This document shows, piece by piece, positions 7,222-12,873 of a stretch of 12,873 bases of DNA (its first letter is position 1; each line of letters starts with the position of its first letter). The position numbers and the translations under genes are program-made. The stretch comes from Cyanobacteria bacterium UBA11153 (lineage in GTDB: Bacteria > Cyanobacteriota > Cyanobacteriia > Cyanobacteriales > Coleofasciculaceae): the NCBI GenBank assembly GCA_003511885.1, contig DOIX01000316.1, positions 1,581-14,453 of the forward strand. The letters run 5' to 3'. The notes under the pieces are model-generated. The model was not told the DNA's origin and ran no database searches. It worked only from the letters and a program-made list of their open reading frames with translations.

Positions 7222-7407
7222 TTAGGGCTTGTTGAACAAGTCTTTTGGTGGGAACGGGGAACCGTTTTGGTTTCTTTGACCCAATTATTTCTCTCAAAAT
7301 ACCATAATTTTGAGGGATCCTGTCAGGAAAAGCTGGCACTTTTTGGTAAAAAAAAGCCATCAAGCTCTTGGCTCAGAAGAGTTTCACTTTAATTCAGCAA
7401 GCCCTAA
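7222..7407. mobile_element. Non-autonomous element (MITE-like) with 15-bp terminal inverted repeats
   Basis: The left end TTAGGGCTTGTTGAA (7222-7236) matches the reverse complement of the right end TTCAGCAAGCCCTAA (7393-7407) at 14 of 15 positions. The 186-bp segment between has no convincing gene but holds two strong hairpins. If the real ends are GGGC...GCCC, a TA dinucleotide flanks both sides, as would fit a TA-duplicating transposase; this is ambiguous because TA is itself symmetrical. No transposase is in the window, so mobility would need an autonomous relative elsewhere. It could also be an internally deleted insertion sequence. Confidence 0.72.
7293..7314. repeat. Perfect 8-bp hairpin within the element
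   Basis: CTCAAAAT and ATTTTGAG pair perfectly around the 6-nt loop ACCATA. A second symmetrical stretch CTTGTT-G-AACAAG lies at 7228-7240, inside the left end of the element. Either could act as an RNA hairpin downstream of the pentapeptide gene, but neither is followed by a clear U-tract. Confidence 0.5.
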
Positions 7408-7440
7408 CTAGGATGGAAGATGGGCTAAGGTTAGACAGGC

Positions 7441-7461
7441 TAATGGCTAATAGCTAATGGC
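7441..7461. repeat. STRR heptamer array, TAATRGC x3
   Basis: The tandem units are TAATGGC, TAATAGC and TAATGGC. The unit is a rotated reverse complement of the ATTAGCN family at 9351-9406, so the gene between them is flanked by related arrays in opposite orientation. The 15 nt at 7446-7460 are the exact reverse complement of 9377-9391. Confidence 0.8.
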
Positions 7462-7676
7462 TGGTGTGGGATCTGTAATTTGATATGGCGGAGGGAAATA
7501 TCAGTAGGCAATCGAAATGGAAGGATAGTTGGACATCAATTAGGTTCAATGTGTTAAGTTTCATGAAAATTACCATTACAAAACTTAATGTAGTCTCGTT
7601 TCCTTTTGTCTGGCTACTGATGGTGAATTTAAGGCATATACTGGGTGATAATGAGATGCGGGGTTGGGTGGTAAAG

Positions 7677-7689
7677 GCGTGACAGCTTA
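7677..7689. repeat. 13-nt repeat GCGTGACAGCTTA, copy 2
   Basis: Exact second copy of the 13-mer at 6361-6373, placed 117 nt before the next start codon. Confidence 0.5.
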
Positions 7690-7793
7690 AAATAGTTAGT
7701 TACGATCGGTTATGGGGTGACATCCTGAATTGACAAAGCCAAACCCACACTCACCTCTTCCGACGAATGCTTCCGGAGCCTTAATCGCCTACT

Positions 7794-9251
7794 ATGACAA
7801 AATCTTGGCCTCCACCACAGATTAAGCAGTTTCAACGCCTTAAAGTCACCGATGGTTTGCTCATCAATGCCCAACGATGGCAGTTAGCTCATCAATATCA
7901 TCGACAGTACCACAATGCGTACTATCAGTCCCTCCATCAGCCTGGGATTGTCTGTGGTTTGGGGGTGCGGATTATTCCATCACCTTCAGATGTGGTGGCA
8001 AAATTCCGAGATGAGCGTTGGGTGGAGATTCAGCCGGGAATTGCTATTGATTTGTTTGGTAACTTTATTGTTGTACCAGAAGCGATGCCGTATCGGGTTT
8101 CTTCTGAGGCGACAACAGGAGAAAGCGTAATTGTATATATAGTAGTTAAATTTAGAGATCCGGATGATTTAAAGCTGCGGGGAAATGATGAGAAAGTTAT
8201 CGAAACATTTCGGATTGATGAAAAAACCACTCCGCCAATTGATGGGGATGTAGAAGTATGCAGAATCAGGCTGAAACAGGGAAAAGTACAGTTAAAAAAT
8301 CCGCCTGATGTATTTTATCCCGATGATAACCAACTAGACTTACGGTATAGGCTTCAGGCTCAATCGCGCCCAATTGCGATCGCGCAAATTGCTACCTACA
8401 ATCGGTTAGCTCAATCGGAGGTGGAAGAATTGATGGGCATATCCTCAATTGATCCTGAAGCGGCTCTGATTCTATCCAATTTATCCTATTTTATCCAATC
8501 TATTTCAGGTCTTTACCCTCCTCTAGAGGGTGCTGATGAAGTAGGAGAGTTTGCATTGCAACCAGAAGAAACTAGCAAATTATTAAAATACGATTTATTT
8601 TTTTTAACGGCAAGGCAATTTCAGTCTCTTGGCGAATCTAAATTAGATATACTTCAACAGTATCTCAAGGAAGGCGGCGTTGTTGTGGTAGAAGCTTCTA
8701 CCAAAGGTACAAGCATTGAATCTCTCAGCAAAATTCAGCAAGAATTAGAAAACAATCTGATTGATTTTCCTGATGATGAAGAACTAATTCAATATCGTAT
8801 TGATTTGGAAACAGAGTTAGGTAATATCACTGCCAAACTAGAGGAACAAATCGATGGAGTATGTCAGATATTTAAAAATTTTGCTGAGAGATTAGGAACG
8901 CCGTTAAAATCCCTAGCACAAATGGATCGAAAACATCCCATTCGCACAAAACCTTTTTTATTTGCCGGACTTCCTCACATCAATAAACATCCAATTTCCA
9001 TCTGGCTAGGAGGTGGAATTGTGGTAGTTATCGGTAATTTATCGTCTGCGTGGGGATTAGATGAAAAACTCTCTATCCCTAGAGAAACAATCCGCACAGC
9101 CCAGGAAATGGGAATTAATATTTTACATTTTGCTTGGCGGAGACGACAACTTACTTACGGACAAGGTGGAGTTGAGATAACCCCAACACCAAGGAGAGAT
9201 TCTACCCCTAGGTATGCTTCAAGACCTAATGTTTTGGATGAGTTACTGTAA
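7794..9251 (+). CDS. Fusion of a CIS-associated-type N-terminal domain with a DUF4159-like domain
   Basis: This 485-residue protein has no signal peptide or clear TM segment. Residues 1-105 have the pattern Y-x-x-x-L-H-x-P-G-I-V-C-G-L (G51 to L56, Cys54), then E-I-Q-P-G-I-A-I-D-L-F-G-N and I-V-V-P-E. I associate this arrangement (often HNRxLHGxGVVCGL plus PGxAxDxxGNEIVV) with small proteins in phage-tail-like contractile injection system loci. Residues ~215-460 resemble DUF4159, a class-I glutamine-amidotransferase-like fold, with Y-D-L-F-F-L-T-A, L-x-x-Y-L-K-E-G-G-V-V-V-V-E, H-P-I, G-G-I-V-V-V-I-G-N-L-S-S-A-W-G and I-L-H-F-A-W-R-R-R-Q. An acidic helical insert (~300-355) splits that domain. 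The C-terminal 30 residues are basic and low in complexity. One HIP1 site lies at 8376-8383. No function is known to me; a structural or scaffolding role is likelier than catalysis. Confidence 0.75.
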   Translation: MTKSWPPPQIKQFQRLKVTDGLLINAQRWQLAHQYHRQYHNAYYQSLHQPGIVCGLGVRIIPSPSDVVAKFRDERWVEIQPGIAIDLFGNFIVVPEAMPYRVSSEATTGESVIVYIVVKFRDPDDLKLRGNDEKVIETFRIDEKTTPPIDGDVEVCRIRLKQGKVQLKNPPDVFYPDDNQLDLRYRLQAQSRPIAIAQIATYNRLAQSEVEELMGISSIDPEAALILSNLSYFIQSISGLYPPLEGADEVGEFALQPEETSKLLKYDLFFLTARQFQSLGESKLDILQQYLKEGGVVVVEASTKGTSIESLSKIQQELENNLIDFPDDEELIQYRIDLETELGNITAKLEEQIDGVCQIFKNFAERLGTPLKSLAQMDRKHPIRTKPFLFAGLPHINKHPISIWLGGGIVVVIGNLSSAWGLDEKLSIPRETIRTAQEMGINILHFAWRRRQLTYGQGGVEITPTPRRDSTPRYASRPNVLDELL

Positions 9252-9262
9252 TTAACGAAGTG

Positions 9263-9319
9263 GGGAATTGGGAATTGGGGCTAGGAGCTAGGAGCTGGAT
9301 TAGCGATTAACCATTAACG
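9263..9319. repeat. Three successive short heptamer arrays
   Basis: The spacer after the DUF4159-like gene is a patchwork of 7-nt tandem units of unrelated sequence: GGGAATT x2 (9263-9276), CTAGGAG x2 (9281-9294) and ATTAGCG, ATTAACC, ATTAACG (9299-9319). The unit length is constant while the sequence changes. Confidence 0.75.
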
Positions 9320-9350
9320 AGGGCACAGGGAAGGAGGAAGAAAAAGCTTT

Positions 9351-9406
9351 ACTAGCGATTAGCCATTAGCAATTAACCATTAGCTATTAGCAAGTACCAA
9401 TTAGCC
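9351..9406. repeat. STRR array of eight heptamers ending at a start codon
   Basis: Fifty-six nt divide into eight 7-nt units: ACTAGCG, ATTAGCC, ATTAGCA, ATTAACC, ATTAGCT, ATTAGCA, AGTACCA and ATTAGCC. The array ends at 9406, and the ATG of the haem-sensor gene is at 9407, so it fills the whole ribosome-binding region. A purine stretch with AGGAGG at 9332-9337 lies upstream of the array, 69 nt before the ATG, and 13 nt from it if the array is removed. Confidence 0.85.
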
Positions 9407-10492
9407 ATGACTATGTTAAAAAAACTGAAGCTTGCCCATAAATTCACTTTATTTCTATCACTAGTTTTCATCGCTTCCATTATCATCGGTGGGATAATTC
9501 TGTCACAAGTTAGTTATCATCAAGCAGAAGGGCAGGTGGCTTATAATGCCGAACTTCTGATGAAAATGATGAACTCCGTCAAAAGTTATACTAATACCGA
9601 AGTTAGGCCATTACTGGATCCTCTCGTTAATAAGCAACCAAAGTTTATCCCCCAAACAATCGCAACTTATTCAGCCAGAAAAATTTTTGAATCCATAAGT
9701 AACCAATCAGAGTATCAAGATTATTTGTATAAAGATGCAGTACTAAATCCAACAAATCCAGAGGATAAAGCAAATGAACTGGAAACAGAATTAATTAATC
9801 AATTTAACCAGGAATTTAGCGAAGATCCTAATAACATACAAGATAAATACGACTTTACAACCACAGAAACTGGAGAATCATTTTATGTAGCTAGACCGAT
9901 TATTATCACCGATCAGACTTGCTTAAAATGCCACGGTAAACCAGAAGCAGCACCTAAGAGTATCATTGCTAGTTATGGAAAAGAAAATGGGTTTGGCTGG
10001 GAACTAAATAAACCCATTGGAGTGCAAATTATTTACGTGCCATCGGAACAAATATTTCAGAAAGGTAGGGATTTATCCAGTTTAACAATCGGAATTTTTA
10101 TCGTCATGTTTACGATAGCGATAATCCTGATTAATTTATTAATCAAGGGAATAGTCATTGATAAAATTAGACCCATGTCCAGACTAGCACAGAAAATCAG
10201 GAATGATGAACTAAGTCCGGATCCGATGACGGAACCCGATATCCAAAAACTGGAAAAAGTTGCCAAAAATGGTGATGAATTAGGACATTTAGCTAGAATA
10301 TTCGAGCAAATGGCAAATGCCATATATGAAAGGAAGCAAAAATTTGCCGAACAGATAGAGGAACTTACCTTGAAAAGTCAAGAAAGTAACCGCGCTTCAG
10401 ATAAAATGGGGAAGATTGCCTATTTCAAAAGCTTACAGAAAAAAGCTAAAAGTATTCGCGATAAGGTCGATGATTCAGATAAAACAAAGTAA
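9407..10492 (+). CDS. Tll0287-like (DUF3365) c-haem sensor with HAMP domain
   Basis: This is a 361-residue membrane receptor. TM1 is at about residues 12-32, an extracytoplasmic sensor domain spans ~33-224, and TM2 is at ~226-249. The sensor region carries C-L-K-C-H (Cys172, Cys175, His176), a c-type haem site typical of the Tll0287-like domain, followed by the usual G-W-x-L-N-K-P-I-G-V-Q-I-I-Y-V-P strand. A HAMP domain (~247-310; P-M-S-R-L-A, D-E-L-G-x-L) leads into a charged coiled coil and ends without kinase, cyclase or methyl-accepting domain. The ligand (redox or gas) is inferred from the family. The start could be ATG 9407 or ATG 9413; neither has a Shine-Dalgarno, because a heptamer array fills that region. 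The gene is AT-rich with no HIP1 site. Output must go through a partner protein. Confidence 0.88.
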   Translation: MTMLKKLKLAHKFTLFLSLVFIASIIIGGIILSQVSYHQAEGQVAYNAELLMKMMNSVKSYTNTEVRPLLDPLVNKQPKFIPQTIATYSARKIFESISNQSEYQDYLYKDAVLNPTNPEDKANELETELINQFNQEFSEDPNNIQDKYDFTTTETGESFYVARPIIITDQTCLKCHGKPEAAPKSIIASYGKENGFGWELNKPIGVQIIYVPSEQIFQKGRDLSSLTIGIFIVMFTIAIILINLLIKGIVIDKIRPMSRLAQKIRNDELSPDPMTEPDIQKLEKVAKNGDELGHLARIFEQMANAIYERKQKFAEQIEELTLKSQESNRASDKMGKIAYFKSLQKKAKSIRDKVDDSDKTK

Positions 10493-10503
10493 GATGTTAG
10501 AAG

Positions 10504-10537
10504 TTTTGAATTAAAAACTATTCCTCCTAATTCAAAA
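10504..10537. terminator. AT-rich hairpin after the haem-sensor gene
   Basis: TTTTGAATT (10504-10512) and AATTCAAAA (10529-10537) form a 9-bp stem with a 16-nt loop, starting 12 nt after the stop codon. The stem has only one G-C pair and no U-run follows, so it is at best a weak terminator or a 3'-end stabiliser. Confidence 0.3.
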
Positions 10538-10566
10538 ATCAAGAAACGAAAACCGACTTCAGCCCG

Positions 10567-10586
10567 CTCCCTACTCCCTACTCCCC
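10567..10586. repeat. STRR heptamer array, CTCCCTA x2 plus a partial unit
   Basis: Two exact CTCCCTA units and a partial CTCCCC unit end 9 nt before the ATG of the WD40 gene. As with the gene before it, the array occupies the place of a ribosome-binding site, and the pyrimidine-rich strand cannot act as one. Confidence 0.75.
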
Positions 10587-10595
10587 AATCAAATA

Positions 10596-12755
10596 ATGGC
10601 AGAAAATCTCATTGAAACTACAGTTTCTCCCAAACAAATTAAATTTAAGCCCGGAAGTACACCCGCCTGGTTTGAAGTTACAGTTGTTAACCTCAGCAAT
10701 CGCTTTGCTAGTTTTCAATTGGAGGTGACAGCAGCAGGTGCGGATCCCAATTTGGTATTGGATTGGTACAAAATCTCTCCAGAAGTTAGTACCAAAAAAC
10801 CGCCAGGTGATGAGACGAAATTTAAGGTAACACTTTTAGATGCACCTGTCCCTGGTTTTGTAGGGAGAATGCAGCTTACGGTGCGGGTTTTCTCGATGGA
10901 ATTGCGGGATGAAGATCGAGAAATTGTGATCTTAAACTTGGAAAAAGGAACAGGTTCAATTCCTCTGACATTAGAGTTACCTGTACGAGAATTTCAGGAG
11001 TATCCAGAAAATCCGGTAACCATTCCACTAAGGGTTTCTAATCCAGGTCAAATTTCCACAAATGTCACCCTTGAATTAATTGGATTAGAGAGAAGTTGGC
11101 TCATTGACGGGCAACGTCAGTTAGAATTACCGCCTAACGGACAATCTTTAGAAAATTTTGTCTGTCAAATACCAGATATTAGCGAAGCGATTAGTAAAAT
11201 CTATCCCTTTAAAATTAAAGCAACTCATACTAATGGTCCTCCTGGTTGGGTGGAAGGAACTTTAGAAGTGCTACCTATAGGGGTAGTAGAGTTTAACTCT
11301 AACCCCATCAAACATCAAATTCCTACCAAACGCCCTTGGTTACCTAATTGGGTGAATAAGCCTGTGACATACGAACTCCAATTTGATAATCAAAGTAACT
11401 TACGTCAAGAAGTTAGCATTGAAATTCAAGATCGCAAAAAAAATAAATATAGTTGGGAGTTATCTCAAACCCAAACAGATATTATTCCTGGGAAGATGAG
11501 CAGTTTGGCACTGGAAGTGACAAGCAAACGCCCTTGGTTTGGTAGGGTAAAAAAAATATCTCTGGAAGCTGAAGCAAATTTAGTAGACCAAAGATTAGGA
11601 AATACTAAGCCATCCTCGCAAATCTTAAAACTCCATGTCTATCCCATCATACCTTTGTGGTTGTTAATTGCGGGAGGATTAGGACTTATCTGGTTAGCAT
11701 GGTTTTTATCAGGACTTAATCCGAATAATCCCTTGTACGGACATAAAGATGCAGTTAATTCAGTCCAATTTAATGGCAAGAATTATAATCTGATCAGCGG
11801 TGCTAATGACCAAACATTAATTGAATGGAGAACAAGTGGCTTTTTTAGACCATTTATGAATCCAGAAATTGGGGAGATTGCGAATACTGGTAAAGCTGTG
11901 CGGGTAATTCGTTATAAACCTGTAGATAATAATATCGTAGCGGCTGGATTGGAAAATGGAGAGATTCAACTTTTCAATTTGTTGGGAGAAACGCCGCGCA
12001 AAATTGATACTTTAGTTTCTGGCAAAGATGACCGGGTATTAGCTCTAGAATTTACTGATGATTCCCGCTTCCTATTTAGCGGTCATGGTAGTGGTTTTGT
12101 GCTAGGATGGGATATTAGACAAAATCTCGATAATCCTGTATCTGGTCAGAGAAAACAACCCATCGGTCGTCAATTTGACTTTGCAGTTTATGCCCTAAAA
12201 TTTATTGGTTCTGATAATCAAAATCTAGCTGTCGCCGGACGGTTTAATCAATTAGTGGTATGGAATTTAGTAAATAATTCCCTCCTCAAAGTACCTTATC
12301 GGGAAGGAGGGCAGGATGATTATATATTCAGTATTGATACAGCCCAATTACGACCATATTTATTAGCAACTGGCGACAATCAAGGTTATATTACTTTGTG
12401 GAATATGCGGACATGTCTAGCAGACAAAAAACCCTGTGAAATTATCGATCAATGGTCTAATGGACACGGAGCTAAACCAGTGAGAGCAGTGGCTTTGAGT
12501 AATGGAGGTTGCTACCTTGCTAGTGCCGGAGATGACGGGAGAACAATGCTTTGGCCTCTGACAAAAGAGGGGGCGCGATCGCAAAAATTCTTAACAGGTA
12601 AGGAAATTTCACGTTCTTTAAATAGCAAAAAAATAAATAGTGTTGATATTAATGTCCTTGAAGATAGCATCTACATTGCTAGCGGTAGTGACGACACTCA
12701 GGTACGAGTCAAGCGGATGCCAAGGATGGGAGAATTAGGTTGCGATCGCAATTAA
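10596..12755 (+). CDS. Ig-like, TM, WD40 seven-bladed propeller membrane protein
   Basis: This 719-residue protein has three parts. Residues 1-350 are rich in beta-strands and look like about three Ig-like or CARDB-like domains, with boundaries near 115 and 228. Residues ~351-373 are a single TM helix (I-I-P-L-W-L-L-I-A-G-G and following). Residues ~378-715 hold seven WD40 units, starting at G-H-K-D-A-V-N-S-V and ending at R-V-K-R-M; each has a recognisable S/A-G...W or equivalent strand set, so the propeller is complete. There is no N-terminal signal peptide, so one of the two beta-rich halves must cross the membrane without a classical leader. The flanking charges do not settle the orientation. 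A binding or scaffolding role is inferred; no catalytic motif is seen. Two HIP1 sites lie near the 3' end, one reaching the stop codon. No Shine-Dalgarno is present. Confidence 0.85.
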   Translation: MAENLIETTVSPKQIKFKPGSTPAWFEVTVVNLSNRFASFQLEVTAAGADPNLVLDWYKISPEVSTKKPPGDETKFKVTLLDAPVPGFVGRMQLTVRVFSMELRDEDREIVILNLEKGTGSIPLTLELPVREFQEYPENPVTIPLRVSNPGQISTNVTLELIGLERSWLIDGQRQLELPPNGQSLENFVCQIPDISEAISKIYPFKIKATHTNGPPGWVEGTLEVLPIGVVEFNSNPIKHQIPTKRPWLPNWVNKPVTYELQFDNQSNLRQEVSIEIQDRKKNKYSWELSQTQTDIIPGKMSSLALEVTSKRPWFGRVKKISLEAEANLVDQRLGNTKPSSQILKLHVYPIIPLWLLIAGGLGLIWLAWFLSGLNPNNPLYGHKDAVNSVQFNGKNYNLISGANDQTLIEWRTSGFFRPFMNPEIGEIANTGKAVRVIRYKPVDNNIVAAGLENGEIQLFNLLGETPRKIDTLVSGKDDRVLALEFTDDSRFLFSGHGSGFVLGWDIRQNLDNPVSGQRKQPIGRQFDFAVYALKFIGSDNQNLAVAGRFNQLVVWNLVNNSLLKVPYREGGQDDYIFSIDTAQLRPYLLATGDNQGYITLWNMRTCLADKKPCEIIDQWSNGHGAKPVRAVALSNGGCYLASAGDDGRTMLWPLTKEGARSQKFLTGKEISRSLNSKKINSVDINVLEDSIYIASGSDDTQVRVKRMPRMGELGCDRN

Positions 12756-12782
12756 GCTGGGAAAGCGTCAAATGCCCCCTAA

Positions 12783-12800
12783 ATCCCCCAATTTTGGGGG
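12783..12800 (+). terminator. Probable terminator or REP-like hairpin
   Basis: TCCCCCAA-TT-TTGGGGGA forms a perfect 8-bp stem, followed by CTTTTATAG, 27 nt after the stop of the WD40 gene. The U-run is short, so termination may be partial. The wording CCCCCTAAATCCCCCAATTT followed by TGGGGGA is familiar to me as a frequent palindromic repeat in filamentous cyanobacteria, so it may also be a dispersed element. Confidence 0.6.
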
Positions 12801-12824
12801 ACTTTTATAGCGAGGGACTCTCTT

Positions 12825-12838
12825 GCTAGGGGCTAGGG
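12825..12838. repeat. STRR heptamer pair, CTAGGGR x2
   Basis: CTAGGGG and CTAGGGA lie in tandem after the terminal hairpin. They resemble the CTAGGAG pair at 9281-9294. The rest of 12756-12873 holds no gene that I can see. Confidence 0.55.
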
Positions 12839-12873
12839 AAGAAAGCGGGAAAATCAAGGGTTTGAGGAATTGA

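Larger units (their letters stand above)
7408..7793. other. Spacer of 386 nt upstream of the DUF4159-like gene
   Basis: No supported gene; a 65-codon frame at 7485-7682 was judged spurious. It has a heptamer array at 7441-7461, a GATATGGCGG fragment at 7482 and the second 13-mer at 7677-7689. TTGACA at 7730-7735 looks like a -35 box, but no -10 box follows at suitable distance. No Shine-Dalgarno precedes the ATG at 7794. Confidence 0.5.

Noticed and set aside
7178..7363. Minus-strand frame of 61 codons across the end of the pentapeptide gene and the inverted-repeat element
   Set aside because: It crosses the element border into antisense of a well-supported gene. A transposase remnant in its first half is conceivable, but no family motif is visible.
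7485..7682. Plus-strand frame of 65 codons starting at an ATG
   Set aside because: The ATG lies in a repeated GATATGGCGG fragment, there is no Shine-Dalgarno, the protein has no recognisable pattern, and the frame runs through the 13-mer repeat. It looks like spacer.
7730..7735. TTGACA as a -35 box for the 7794 gene
   Set aside because: No -10-like hexamer follows at 15-19 nt; the sequence there is C-rich.
9351..9406. CRISPR-like array
   Set aside because: Units are only 7 nt, directly abutting and without spacers; no cas gene is present. It is a tandem heptamer array.
1..12873. tRNA, rRNA or known riboswitch
   Set aside because: No cloverleaf-like pattern, rRNA core sequence or recognisable riboswitch element was found by eye on either strand.

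Overview
The window comes from a cyanobacterium, most likely a filamentous one. It carries nine copies of the HIP1 octamer GCGATCGC, all inside genes. Its spacers hold short tandem heptamers of the kind called STRRs in filamentous cyanobacteria. The proteins also have a cyanobacterial look: a SEC59/VTE5-type prenol kinase, an HhoA/HtrA-like protease, a lumen- or periplasm-facing pentapeptide protein, a Tll0287-like haem sensor and a WD40 membrane protein. No rRNA, tRNA, CRISPR array or intact transposase was seen.

Left part (1-2015): yidD is on the minus strand. A probable phytol/dolichol kinase starts only 21 nt away on the plus strand. It is followed after 36 nt by an aminopropyltransferase with a strong Shine-Dalgarno; the two could form a short operon. 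The aminopropyltransferase has loop features that recall plant ACL5 thermospermine synthase.

Middle part (2016-7221): three separately spaced plus-strand genes lie here. The first is a soluble histidine kinase with four N-terminal CBS motifs, one of them interrupted by a loop that contains a heptamer repeat. The second is a complete HtrA-type serine protease with a PDZ domain. The third is a membrane-anchored pentapeptide-repeat protein. The spacers of 333-413 nt carry palindromes, direct repeats and a possible small inverted-repeat element.

Right part (7222-12873): a 186-bp non-coding element with 15-bp terminal inverted repeats starts directly after the pentapeptide stop codon. Then come three large plus-strand genes: an N-terminal domain of the type I associate with contractile-injection (eCIS) loci fused to a DUF4159-like domain; a two-TM Tll0287-like c-haem sensor ending in HAMP and a coiled coil with no output domain; and a protein with about three Ig-like domains, one TM helix and a seven-bladed WD40 propeller. 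All three lie on one strand with spacers of 155 and 103 nt that are largely built of heptamer repeats. They may form a membrane-associated sensing or scaffolding module, possibly next to an injection-system locus outside the window; that link is inference. A hairpin after the last gene probably ends the unit.
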